Shown here piece after piece: positions 46,871 to 55,402 of a stretch of DNA of 64,000 bases (within the stretch, counting starts at the first letter, position 1; every line of letters begins with the position of its first letter). The stretch covers positions 4,712,001 to 4,776,000 of the forward strand of contig NZ_CP159290.1 of the NCBI RefSeq assembly GCF_040448685.1, given 5' to 3'. The notes under the pieces are model-generated. The model ran no database searches, was not told the origin of the DNA, and saw only the letters and a list, made by a program, of their open reading frames with translations. The stretch comes from Cellulosimicrobium sp. ES-005 (lineage in GTDB: Bacteria; Actinomycetota; Actinomycetes; Actinomycetales; Cellulomonadaceae). The position numbers and the translations under genes were made by a program.

Positions 46871-49450
46871 TCAGGCGTCGGCGGCCTGGGCGGTGAGGGC
46901 GCGCTCGACGCCGGCGAGGTTCTCGACGACGAGGCGACGCAGCGCGGGGGCGGCGTCGGCGTTCGCGTCGAGCCACTCCTGCGTCGCGTCGCGGAGCACG
47001 GTGCTCGCGAGCGGCGCGGGGTAGAGCCCCGTGACCAGAGCCTCGGCGATGTGGTACGACCGCTGGTCCCACAGCGGCAGGAGCGCGTCGAAGTACGCGC
47101 CCACGAGGGGGGCGAGCGACTCGGGGTCGTTGACGTGCTGGAACCCGAGCGTCGTGGCGCGGACGATCGCGTTGGGCGCGTCGTCCGAGCCGACGAGGCG
47201 GTCGAACGCCGCGCGCTTCGCCTCGGCCGTGGGCACGGTCGCGCGGGCTCGGGCAGCGGACTGCTGGCCGGTCGCGGTCGAGTCGGCGGCGAGGGTCGCC
47301 TCGATCTCGGCGTCGTCCGCGAGGTCGAGCAGGACCAGGCCCTCGAGGATCTCCCAGCGCAGGTCGGTGTCGATCTCGAGCCCGGCGAGGGCGGCCGAGC
47401 CGTCGAGCAGCGAGCGAAGCGCCTCACCGTGCGCCGGCGTCGAGGCGAGGTGCGCGAAGAACTTGACGAGCTGGAACTGCAGGTCGGAGCCCGGGGCGGC
47501 GTCCTGCGCGAGCGACCAGAGGACGTCGCCGACGTGCGCGAGGGTCTCGGCGCGGCGTTCGGGCGCGACGTACGTCTTCGCCGCGAGCGCGAGCTGGTTC
47601 AGGGTCGTGCGGATCGTCGTCGACTCGGTCTCGTGAGCGATGTTGCCGAGCACGAGGCGCACGTAGTCGCCCGCGGGGGTCTCGCCGTCGCGCGTCGCGT
47701 CCCACACCGAGCCCCAGACGAGGGAGCGCGCCAGCGGGTCGGCCAGGTCGGCGAGGTGCTCGGTCGCGACCTGGAGCGACGCGGCGTCGAGGCGGATCTT
47801 GGCGTAGGCGAGGTCGTCGTCGTTGAGCAGCACGAGCTGGGGACGGTCGAGACCGAGGAGCTCGGGGATCTCGGTGCGTGCGCCGTCCACGTCCACCTCG
47901 ACCCGGTGGACCCGCGTGAGGACGCCGTCGACGAGGTCGTAGAGGCCGATGCCCAGACGGTGCGGGCGCAGCGTCGGGTGGTCGGGGGCGGCGGTCTGCA
48001 GCACGGAGAAGGTCGTGAAGCGGCCGTGGGCGTCGAGCTCGAACTCGGGGCGCAGCGTGTTGACGCCCGCCGTCTCGAGCCAGAGGGCGGACCACTGCGT
48101 GAGGTCGCGGCCGCTCGTGGTCTCGAGCTCGACGAGCAGGTCGCGCAGCTCGGTGTTGCCCCACGCGTGCTTGCGGAAGTAGGCGGCGACGCCGGCGAGG
48201 AACTGCTCCTTGCCGACCCACGCGACGAGCTGCTTGAGCACCGACGCGCCCTTGGCGTAGGTGATGCCGTCGAAGTTGACGAACACGTCCTCGAGGTCGT
48301 TGATCGTCGCGACGATCGGGTGGGTCGAGGGGAGCTGGTCCTGGCGGTACGCCCACGACTTCTCCATCGCGGCGAAGGTCGTCCAGGCCTCGTGCCACTC
48401 GGTCGCCTCGGCGGTCGCGAGCGTGGAGGCGTACTCGGCGAACGACTCGTTGAGCCACAGGTCGTTCCACCACTTCATGGTCACGAGGTCGCCGAACCAC
48501 ATGTGCGCGAGCTCGTGGAGGATCGTCACGACGCGCCGCTCCTTGACGGCGTCGGTGACCTTGGACCGGAAGACGTACGTCTCGGTGAACGTCACGCACC
48601 CGGCGTTCTCCATCGCGCCCATGTTGTACTCGGGCACGAAGAGCTGGTCGTACTTGTCGAACGGGTACGGGTGCTCGAACGCCGACTCGAAGAACGCGAA
48701 GCCCTCACGGGTCTTGTCGAACACGTAGTCGGCGTCCATGTGGTCGGCCAGCGACGCGCGGCAGAAGACCCCGAGCGGGATCGTGCGGCCGTCGGACGAC
48801 GTGAGCTCGCTGCGCTCCACGACGTACGGCCCCGCGACGAGCGCGGTGATGTACGACGAGATGCGCGGCGTCGGCTCGAACGCCCAGCGTGCGACCTCGA
48901 CGTCGCCGGCGCCGGTGCCGGTCGGGTCGGCCTTCGTGCCGAGCGCCTCGGGCGCGGGCGTCGGCTGGTTGCTCACGACCTGCCACGCCGCGGGGGCCGT
49001 GACGGTGAACGCGAACGTCGCCTTGAGGTCGGGCTGCTCGAAGACGGCGAACACGCGCCGCGAGTCCGGGACCTCGAACTGCGTGTAGAGGTAGACCTCG
49101 CCGTCGACCGGGTCGACGAACCGGTGCAGGCCCTCGCCGGTGTTCGTGTACGCGCAGTCGGCGACGACGCGCAGCTCGTTGTCGGCCGCGAGCCCGTCGA
49201 GGACGATGCGCGAGTCGGCGAACACCTGCGCCGGGTCGAGCGAGCGGCCGTTGAGCACGACCTCGCGCACGGTCGGGGCGACGAGGTCGACGAAGGTGCT
49301 CGCCCCCTCGGTCGCGGTGAACCGCACCACGGTCGTCGACGCGAACGTCGTCGCACCCGTCGTGAGGTCGAGGTCGACCTCGTAGGACTGGACGTCGACG
49401 ATCGCCGCGCGCTCGCTCGCCTCGGCGCGGGTGAGGTTCTCTCCGGGCAC
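46871..49450 (-). CDS. pepN: Aminopeptidase N (M1 family)
   Basis: This 859-residue metallopeptidase has its GTG 49450 start chosen for the strong GAGGAGA just upstream. M1 hallmarks: exopeptidase motif GAMENAG, zinc site HELAH with the third ligand Glu in WLNESFAEY, and the catalytic Tyr region downstream (GITYAKGASVLKQL). The C-terminal helical domain is of the actinobacterial/Streptomyces PepN type (ERAP1-C-like). It is cytoplasmic, with no signal peptide, and trims N-terminal residues from peptides. It is divergent from the thiol-oxidoreductase gene. Confidence 0.96.
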   Translation of the reverse strand: MPGENLTRAEASERAAIVDVQSYEVDLDLTTGATTFASTTVVRFTATEGASTFVDLVAPTVREVVLNGRSLDPAQVFADSRIVLDGLAADNELRVVADCAYTNTGEGLHRFVDPVDGEVYLYTQFEVPDSRRVFAVFEQPDLKATFAFTVTAPAAWQVVSNQPTPAPEALGTKADPTGTGAGDVEVARWAFEPTPRISSYITALVAGPYVVERSELTSSDGRTIPLGVFCRASLADHMDADYVFDKTREGFAFFESAFEHPYPFDKYDQLFVPEYNMGAMENAGCVTFTETYVFRSKVTDAVKERRVVTILHELAHMWFGDLVTMKWWNDLWLNESFAEYASTLATAEATEWHEAWTTFAAMEKSWAYRQDQLPSTHPIVATINDLEDVFVNFDGITYAKGASVLKQLVAWVGKEQFLAGVAAYFRKHAWGNTELRDLLVELETTSGRDLTQWSALWLETAGVNTLRPEFELDAHGRFTTFSVLQTAAPDHPTLRPHRLGIGLYDLVDGVLTRVHRVEVDVDGARTEIPELLGLDRPQLVLLNDDDLAYAKIRLDAASLQVATEHLADLADPLARSLVWGSVWDATRDGETPAGDYVRLVLGNIAHETESTTIRTTLNQLALAAKTYVAPERRAETLAHVGDVLWSLAQDAAPGSDLQFQLVKFFAHLASTPAHGEALRSLLDGSAALAGLEIDTDLRWEILEGLVLLDLADDAEIEATLAADSTATGQQSAARARATVPTAEAKRAAFDRLVGSDDAPNAIVRATTLGFQHVNDPESLAPLVGAYFDALLPLWDQRSYHIAEALVTGLYPAPLASTVLRDATQEWLDANADAAPALRRLVVENLAGVERALTAQAADA

Positions 49451-49541
49451 TGCATCTCCTCGGTCTCGGGTCGGGCCGGGCGGCCTCGACGGCGGCCTGT
49501 GGGCCACGGAGATCATCCCACGGGTGCCCGCGCCCGCCCCC

Positions 49542-49581
49542 GGGAATACCGTCCGGGAATACGCTGCGCCCGCCCGGTGTC
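49542..49581 (+). promoter_or_regulatory. Tandem GGGAAT boxes, possible SigR/SigH-type promoter
   Basis: GGGAATAC occurs twice (49542-49549 and 49555-49562), 13 bp apart. The second GGGAAT is followed by 18 bp and GTC, close to the SigR/SigH pattern GGGAAT-N18/19-GTT. The downstream gene is a homologue of Rv2466c, a member of the mycobacterial SigH regulon, which supports an oxidative-stress promoter. Confidence 0.55.
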
Positions 49582-49683
49582 GAGACTGGGTGGGCGACGG
49601 CGTCGGCCGTCCGCGCGCGCCGCCCTGCCACTCCGGCGACCCGGGTCCACCGGGCGCCGCCCACGACGAAGGAGACCCGTCCC

Positions 49684-50328
49684 GTGACCCTCACCGCGAC
49701 GACCGACACCACCGCGACCGAGGACGCCGTGCGCGTCGCCGACTTCTGGTTCGACCCCGTGTGCCCGTGGGCGTGGATGACGAGCCGCTGGATGGGTGAG
49801 GTCGAGCAGGTGCGCGACGTCACGGTCCGCTGGCACGTCATGAGCCTCGCCGTCCTCAACGAGGGCCGAGACCTGCCGGAGGAGTACCGCGAGCTCATGG
49901 AGAAGGCATGGGGTCCGGTGCGCGTGGTCACCGCCGCGCGCGTCGAGCACGGCGAGGAGGTCGTGAAGCCCCTGTACGACGCGATCGGGACCCGCCTGCA
50001 CCCGGGCGGCCGCGACGACTACGACGCGGTGCTGGCGGAGGCGCTGGCCGAGGTCGGGCTGCCCGCGTCGCTGGTCGACGCCGCGGGCTCCGACGCGTAC
50101 GACGCGCAGCTCCGGGCGTCGCACGCCGAGGGGATCGGGCGCGTCGGGGAGGACGTCGGGACGCCGGTCGTCGCGTTCGGCGACACCGCGTTCTTCGGCC
50201 CGGTCGTGACGCCTGCCCCGAAGGGCGAAGCCGCAGGTCGGCTGTGGGACGGGTGCGTGCTCGTCGCGAGCACGCCCGGCTTCTTCGAGCTGAAGCGCAC
50301 CCGGACCCAGGGTCCCGTCTTCGACTGA
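49684..50328 (+). CDS. DsbA-fold mycothiol-dependent nitroreductase (Rv2466c-like)
   Basis: This 214-residue protein starts at GTG 49684 after GAAGGAG. Thioredoxin-like fold with active site DFWFDPVCPWAWMTSRWM (CPWA type), HVMSLAVLNEGRDLPE, VGTPVVAFGDTAFFGPVVTP with the cis-Pro, and an inserted helical lid. This pattern is that of Rv2466c, a mycothiol-dependent reductase induced by oxidative stress. It is cytoplasmic, as there is no signal peptide. A SigR-like element upstream fits a thiol-stress role. Confidence 0.88.
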   Translation: MTLTATTDTTATEDAVRVADFWFDPVCPWAWMTSRWMGEVEQVRDVTVRWHVMSLAVLNEGRDLPEEYRELMEKAWGPVRVVTAARVEHGEEVVKPLYDAIGTRLHPGGRDDYDAVLAEALAEVGLPASLVDAAGSDAYDAQLRASHAEGIGRVGEDVGTPVVAFGDTAFFGPVVTPAPKGEAAGRLWDGCVLVASTPGFFELKRTRTQGPVFD

Positions 50329-50492
50329 CCTCGTCGGCCCCGGGACCTCGACGGCGGGACGGTCGGGCCGCCGGCGGGGTTCGACCCGCACGGGTGCGTC
50401 GTGCCATGCTTCGTCAGGTTGCGGGCGGTGTCAGGAGCGCCCGCCGCCCGGTCGTGCCGGGCGAGACCGACGAGGAGCCCGCGAGGAGCCGC

Positions 50493-51674
50493 ATGTCCCC
50501 GAACGCACCCGTGCCACCGCCGCCGCCGCCCCCTGGCGGCGTGCCGGGGCCCGCGGGCGGTCGGGACGACGCGCAGCCGACCCAGGCGTTCTCCGGCCCG
50601 CTGCCGGGCGCCACGGCGGCGCCGCCGTCCTTCGCGCCGACGAGCGGGCCGACGGCCCAGGCGCCCCGCGCGACGCCCGCGGACGGGCAGCCGACCGTCG
50701 TCGCGTCGTCGTTCCAGCCGACGAGCGTCCAGCACGTCACGCCGATCACGCAGCTCCCGACGGCGGCCCAGCCCGCGGTCCCCGCGCCGTCGCCGGTGCC
50801 CCCGCAGCGGGTGCGCTACGCGACCGAGCAGAACGGGTTCGGCGTCGCCGCACCCGTCGGGACCGCCGCGAGCCGACCGGCGTACGCGCCGGCGGACGCC
50901 GCGCCGGCCGGCTATGCGCCGACGGGCGCGTACGCGGCGTCCGGCGCCCCGGCGTACGAGCCCGCGGCGCAGGCGGGCTACGCCTCGGCCGCACCCCAGC
51001 CGCCCCAGCCGGCCTACCACCCGCCGACGTCGGTCGCGCCGACCGCGGCCGCGCCCCGTGCGGGCGCGGGCGGGTCGGGCGCGACGCCGCGACCGCCCGC
51101 CGGGCGCGGCGGGGGCAACGGTGGCGGCGGCCGCCGGCCGGACCGCCTGAGCCCCGGGTGGATCGCGTTCATCGTGGTCGACGCCCTGCTCGTCATCGGG
51201 GCGATCGTCTTCGCGATCTCCCTGCTCGGGGGCGCGGGCGACGATCCGGCGGGCGACGCGACGCCGCCTCCGTCCGCGACCGCGACGGAGGGGACCGCGG
51301 AGACGCCCGCCGCCGAGCCCACCGTGTCCGAGACGTTCGCGTCGGAGTCGCGCAACATCACGTGCGAGGTGACCGACGTCAGCGCGACGTGCGTGATCGC
51401 CCAGCTCGGCACCCAGCCGGCCCCCGTGGCGGGCTGCGACGGCACGGTCGGGTACAAGGTGGTCCTCGGCGCCGACGGCAGCGTCGAGCAGCCCTGCGTG
51501 CCGACGGCCGAGCAGCCGCAGCCCGCGCCGGGCGACACCGCGGTCCTCGACTACGGCACGTCCAAGACGGTCGGCCCGTTCACGTGCGACAGCGCCGAGA
51601 CGGGCATGACGTGCCGTGACGACGCGACGGGCAAGGGCTTCACGATCGCCCGCGCCGGCATCCGGACCCTCTGA
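50493..51674 (+). CDS. Proline-rich membrane protein with small extracellular Cys domain
   Basis: This 393-residue protein starts at ATG 50493 after GAGGAG. Residues 1-220 are cytoplasmic and disordered, rich in Pro, Ala, Tyr and Gln, starting with a run of Pro residues and containing repeated YAP/YEPAAQAGY elements. One membrane helix lies at about 223-247. The extracellular part (about 270-393) is beta-rich with six Cys in three close pairs (ITCEVTDVSATCVI, GCDG and PCVP, FTCDSAETGMTCRD). No enzyme motif is visible. The layout resembles actinobacterial surface proteins with small ligand-binding domains. Function unknown. Confidence 0.8.
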   Translation: MSPNAPVPPPPPPPGGVPGPAGGRDDAQPTQAFSGPLPGATAAPPSFAPTSGPTAQAPRATPADGQPTVVASSFQPTSVQHVTPITQLPTAAQPAVPAPSPVPPQRVRYATEQNGFGVAAPVGTAASRPAYAPADAAPAGYAPTGAYAASGAPAYEPAAQAGYASAAPQPPQPAYHPPTSVAPTAAAPRAGAGGSGATPRPPAGRGGGNGGGGRRPDRLSPGWIAFIVVDALLVIGAIVFAISLLGGAGDDPAGDATPPPSATATEGTAETPAAEPTVSETFASESRNITCEVTDVSATCVIAQLGTQPAPVAGCDGTVGYKVVLGADGSVEQPCVPTAEQPQPAPGDTAVLDYGTSKTVGPFTCDSAETGMTCRDDATGKGFTIARAGIRTL

Positions 51675-51735
51675 GCGGGTCGCTGAGCAGCCCCGCGGGG
51701 CCCGGCCGCTGCGCCGGGGCGGCCCGGGCACGCAC

Positions 51736-51772
51736 GAGGGGCCCGCGGCGGGCGGACCGCCGCGGGCCCCTC
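51736..51772. terminator. Strong convergent terminator hairpin
   Basis: A perfect 16-bp GC stem (51736-51751 with 51757-51772) with a 5-nt loop lies between the convergent proline-rich protein and M13 peptidase genes. Confidence 0.85.
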
Positions 51773-51783
51773 GCGTCGTCGCG

Positions 51784-53838
51784 TCACCAGATGCGCACGC
51801 GCTCCTCGGGAGCGAGGTACAGCGCGTCACCGGGCTGCACGTCGTAGGCCGCGTAGAACTCGTCGACGTTGCGGACGACGCCGTTGCAGCGGAACTCGTT
51901 GGGGGAGTGCGGGTCGGTCGCGATCCGCCGCACGACCTCCTCGTCGCGGCCCTTGGACTGCCACACCTGCGCCCAGCCGAGGAACACGCGCTCGATGCCC
52001 GTGAGCCCGTCGACGACGGGCGCCTCCTCGAGCGGCCGGCCGAGCGCGATCCGGTAGGCCTTGAGCGCGATCGACAGACCTCCGAGGTCGCCGATGTTCT
52101 CGCCGATGGTCAGCGCGCCGTTGACGTGCGGCCCGTCCTCGCCGAGCTGGGCGGGGCGGAACGCGTCGTACTGGGCGATGAGCGCCTTGGTGCGCTTCTC
52201 GAACTCCTCGCGGTCCGTCGTCGTCCACCAGTCCTCGAGGCGGCCGGCGCCGTCGTACTTGGAGCCCTGGTCGTCGAAGCCGTGGCCGATCTCGTGGCCG
52301 ATGACCGCGCCGATCCCGCCGTAGTTCACCGCGTCCTCGGCCTCCGGGTCGAAGAACGGGGGCTGGAGGATCGCCGCGGGGAAGACGATCTCGTTCATGC
52401 CGGGGTTGTAGTACGCGTTGACGGTCTGCGGGGTCATGAACCACTCGTCGCGGTCCAGCGGTCTGCCGATCTTGCCGAGCTCGCGGTCCTGCTCGAACGC
52501 GTGGGCGCGACGCACGTTGCCGACGAGGTCGTCGGCCTCGACGACGAGCGCGGAGTAGTCGCGCCACCTCACGGGGTAGCCGATCTTCGGCGTGAACGCC
52601 TCGAGCTTGGCGAGCGCCTTCTCCTTGGTCTCCTCCGTCATCCAGTCGAGCGTGGCGATGGACTCGCGGTACGCGGCGACGAGGTAGGCGACGAGCTCCT
52701 CCATGCGCGCCTTGTGGGCGGGCGGGAAGTGCCGGGCGACGTACTGCGCGCCCACGGCCTCGCCGAGCGCGCCCTCGACGACGGAGACGCCGCGCTTCCA
52801 GCGCTCGCGCACCTCCTGCGCCCCCGAGAGCGTGCGGCCGTAGAAGTCGAAGTTGGCCTCGACGAGCTCGTCGGTGAGGTACGGCGCGCGGGCGGTGACC
52901 AGGTGGTACACCATCCACAGCTTCCAGTCCTCGAGCGGCTCGCTCGCCCAGAGCTCGGCGAACCCGGTCGCGAAGTCCGGCTCGCGCACGACGACCTCGT
53001 CGAGCGACCCCTCCGGCGCCCCGAGGGCGAGGACCCAGGCACGCCAGTCGAAGCCGGGGGCCTCGTCGACGAGCGCCGCGAGCGTCCGCGGGTTGTAGGT
53101 GAGGTCGGCGTCGCGGTCGCGGACGACGTCCCAGTGCTTCGCGGCCAGCCTCGTCTCGAGCGCCAGGACCCGCTCGGCGGCGTCCTCGGGCGTCGCGCCC
53201 CAGGTCTCGGCGGTGACGCCCGCGAGGGCGAGCATGCGTGCGACGTGCGGCACGTACTTCTCGCGCACCGGCGCGTACTGGTCCTCCCGGTAGTACGCCT
53301 CGTCGGGCAGCCCGAGCCCGGACTGGTAGAGGTAGGCGACGTAGCGCTCGGGGTCCTTGGCGTCGTTGTCCACCCAGAAGCCGACGGCGCCCGCGCCCCC
53401 GGTGCGCTGGAGCGCGCCGAGCACGCCGGTGAGCTCCGCCTGCGTCGTCGCGGACGCCACGAGCGCGAGGTCCGACTGCAGCGGGGTCGTGCCGAGCGCC
53501 TCGATCCGGTCGGTGTCCATGAAGCTCGCGTACAGCGCGCCGACCTTCGCGGCGTCCGCGCCGACGTCCGCCGCGCCCGAGGCCACCTGCGCCCCGAGGT
53601 CGGTGATGATCTCGCGCACGTGGACCTCGGCCTGGTCGTGCAGCGCGCGGAACGCGCCGTCCATGGCGCGGTCGGCGGGGATCTCGTGCGTCGCGAGCCA
53701 GCGCCCGTTGACGTGGCGGTACAGGTCGTCCTGCGGTCGGACGGCGGGGTCCAGCGCGCCCAGGTCGATGCCGGAGCGCGCCGCAGCGGACGTGCCGGAG
53801 GCGGACGCGGTCGTGGACGTCGGGGAGGTCTGTGTCAT
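51784..53838 (-). CDS. M13-family zinc metallopeptidase (neprilysin/PepO type)
   Basis: This 684-residue protein starts at ATG 53838. Family features: NGRWLATHEIPADRAMDGAF near the N-terminus, NAYYNPGMNEIVFPAAILQP, zinc site VIGHEIGHGFDD, third ligand Glu in GENIGDLGGL, and a C-terminal PGDALYLAPEERVRIW (usual CxW-like end with Ile). It has no signal peptide or membrane anchor, so it probably acts on peptides in the cytoplasm, as other bacterial M13 enzymes do. Divergent from rpiB with only 60 bp between the starts. Confidence 0.94.
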   Translation of the reverse strand: MTQTSPTSTTASASGTSAAARSGIDLGALDPAVRPQDDLYRHVNGRWLATHEIPADRAMDGAFRALHDQAEVHVREIITDLGAQVASGAADVGADAAKVGALYASFMDTDRIEALGTTPLQSDLALVASATTQAELTGVLGALQRTGGAGAVGFWVDNDAKDPERYVAYLYQSGLGLPDEAYYREDQYAPVREKYVPHVARMLALAGVTAETWGATPEDAAERVLALETRLAAKHWDVVRDRDADLTYNPRTLAALVDEAPGFDWRAWVLALGAPEGSLDEVVVREPDFATGFAELWASEPLEDWKLWMVYHLVTARAPYLTDELVEANFDFYGRTLSGAQEVRERWKRGVSVVEGALGEAVGAQYVARHFPPAHKARMEELVAYLVAAYRESIATLDWMTEETKEKALAKLEAFTPKIGYPVRWRDYSALVVEADDLVGNVRRAHAFEQDRELGKIGRPLDRDEWFMTPQTVNAYYNPGMNEIVFPAAILQPPFFDPEAEDAVNYGGIGAVIGHEIGHGFDDQGSKYDGAGRLEDWWTTTDREEFEKRTKALIAQYDAFRPAQLGEDGPHVNGALTIGENIGDLGGLSIALKAYRIALGRPLEEAPVVDGLTGIERVFLGWAQVWQSKGRDEEVVRRIATDPHSPNEFRCNGVVRNVDEFYAAYDVQPGDALYLAPEERVRIW

Positions 53839-53898
53839 GCGTCTCAGGCTACGGCCTCCCCCCGACGTCCAGGGGTCCCGCTGGGGCATGATGGGGCC

Positions 53899-54360
53899 AT
53901 GCGCGTTCACATCGCCGCGGACCACGCGGGCTACGAGCTCAAGACCCATCTCGTCGAGCACCTCGAGGCCGCGGGGCACGACGTCGTCGACCACGGGGCC
54001 CACACGTACGACGCGCAGGACGACTACCCGTCCTTCTGCTTCGCCGCGGGCGAGGCCGTCGCCGCGGAGCCGGGCTCGCTCGGCGTCGTCATCGGCGGGT
54101 CGGGCAACGGCGAGCAGATCGCCGCGAACAAGGTCGTCGGGGTGCGCGCCGCGCTCGCGTGGAACCTCGAGACCGCGCGCCTCGGCCGCCAGCACAACGA
54201 CGCGAACGTCGTCGCGGTGGGCGCTCGCCAGCACTCGGTCGACGAGGCCGTCGAGCTCGTCGACGCGTTCCTCGCGGAGCCGTTCAGCGGGGACCCGCGC
54301 CACCAGCGCCGGATCGACCAGCTCGCGGCGTACGAGACGACGCGCGGCGCCTCCGCCTGA
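53899..54360 (+). CDS. rpiB: Ribose-5-phosphate isomerase B
   Basis: This 153-residue RpiB starts at ATG 53899. Motifs HIAADHAGYELK, GVVIGGSGNGEQIAANKV and ARLGRQHNDANVVAVGAR. The loop GSGNGE carries the Glu used as general base in actinobacterial RpiB in place of the Cys of E. coli RpiB. It interconverts ribose-5-phosphate and ribulose-5-phosphate. CATGAT, exactly 6 nt before the ATG, suggests a leaderless mRNA. The next gene (nei) starts 1 bp after the rpiB stop, so the two are likely co-transcribed. Confidence 0.96.
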   Translation: MRVHIAADHAGYELKTHLVEHLEAAGHDVVDHGAHTYDAQDDYPSFCFAAGEAVAAEPGSLGVVIGGSGNGEQIAANKVVGVRAALAWNLETARLGRQHNDANVVAVGARQHSVDEAVELVDAFLAEPFSGDPRHQRRIDQLAAYETTRGASA

Positions 54361-54361
54361 C

Positions 54362-55399
54362 GTGCCGGAGGGTCATACCGTCCACCGGCTCGCGCGCGCG
54401 TTCGGGGAGCTCTTCACGGGCGAGACGCTCGCCGTGAGCAGCCCCCAGGGCCGGTTCGCCGCGGGCGCGGCCGTGCTCGACGGGCACGCGCTCGTCGCGA
54501 GCGAGGCGTGGGGCAAGCAGCTCTTCCTCGGCTTCGCCGACCCGGCGCGCGCCGCGGTCGGGACCGCCGGCCGGCCCGACGACGTGCGCTGGCTCCGCGT
54601 CCACCTCGGCCTCTACGGGGCGTGGACGTTCGCGGGCGACGGCAGCTTGGCCGTCGTGCACGCGATCGGGGCGCCGCGGCGCCGCATCGGCGAGCGCGAG
54701 ACCGTCCCGGCAGGCCCGGGTGCGGCCGTCGCGGCCGGGCCCGACGACTTGTGGTCGCCCCCGCCGCCGCGCGGGGCCGTGCGGGTCCGGCTCGTCGGCG
54801 TGCACGCCGTCGCGGACCTCACCGGGCCGACGGCGTGCGAGGTGATCACGGGCGAGGAGAAGCGGGCCGTCGAGGACCGGCTCGGTCCGGACCCGATCCG
54901 CGACGCCGCGCCCGCCGAGGGCGACCCGCGCGAGGAGTTCGTGGCCGCGGTGCGGCGCTCGCGCAGCGCCGTCGGGCTGCTGCTCATGAACCAGGACGTC
55001 GTCGCCGGCGTGGGCAACATCTACCGTGCGGAGTCGCTGTTCCGCGCACGGCTCGACCCGATGCGGCCGGGTCGTGACGTGCCCGCCGAGGACCTGCGCG
55101 CGCTGTGGGACGACCTCGTCGTGCTCCTGCGCGACGGCACCCGGACGGGCGCCATCGTCACGACCCGGCCGGAGGACCGCGACGGCCCCGGCGTCGAGCC
55201 GCCGGACGGCGCCGACGGCTCGCCCGGGCGCCGCCGCGTCCGGCAGAACACCGACGAGGCGCCCGACGCCGTCCCGGCGGAGGACGCGTTCTACGTCTAC
55301 CACCGGGACGGGCTGCCGTGCCGCGTGTGCGGCACGCCCGTGCTGCTCAAGGAGCTCGCCGGCCGCAACCTCTACTGGTGCGGCGCCTGCCAGGCCTGA
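54362..55399 (+). CDS. nei: Formamidopyrimidine-DNA glycosylase/endonuclease VIII family protein
   Basis: This 345-residue DNA glycosylase starts at GTG 54362. The N-terminus VPEGHTVHRLA supplies the catalytic Pro2 and Glu3 and matches Nei-type rather than MutM-type enzymes. The helix-two-turn-helix region has VGLLLMNQDVVAGVGNIYRA. The C-terminal zinc finger is CRVCGTPV...YWCGACQ. It excises oxidised bases and cleaves the strand. Between the H2TH and the finger lies a Pro/Asp-rich segment of about 40 residues. It follows rpiB on the same strand and ends 3 bp from the convergent acetyltransferase stop. Confidence 0.94.
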   Translation: MPEGHTVHRLARAFGELFTGETLAVSSPQGRFAAGAAVLDGHALVASEAWGKQLFLGFADPARAAVGTAGRPDDVRWLRVHLGLYGAWTFAGDGSLAVVHAIGAPRRRIGERETVPAGPGAAVAAGPDDLWSPPPPRGAVRVRLVGVHAVADLTGPTACEVITGEEKRAVEDRLGPDPIRDAAPAEGDPREEFVAAVRRSRSAVGLLLMNQDVVAGVGNIYRAESLFRARLDPMRPGRDVPAEDLRALWDDLVVLLRDGTRTGAIVTTRPEDRDGPGVEPPDGADGSPGRRRVRQNTDEAPDAVPAEDAFYVYHRDGLPCRVCGTPVLLKELAGRNLYWCGACQA

Positions 55400-55402
55400 C
55401 GT

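Noticed and set aside
44393-49687. Very long open frames such as a 1764-codon frame on the plus strand through malQ and antisense to pepN
   Set aside because: They are shadows caused by the scarcity of stop codons at this GC content. The real genes in other frames match known families, while the shadow translations are Arg/Ala/Gly-rich without domains.
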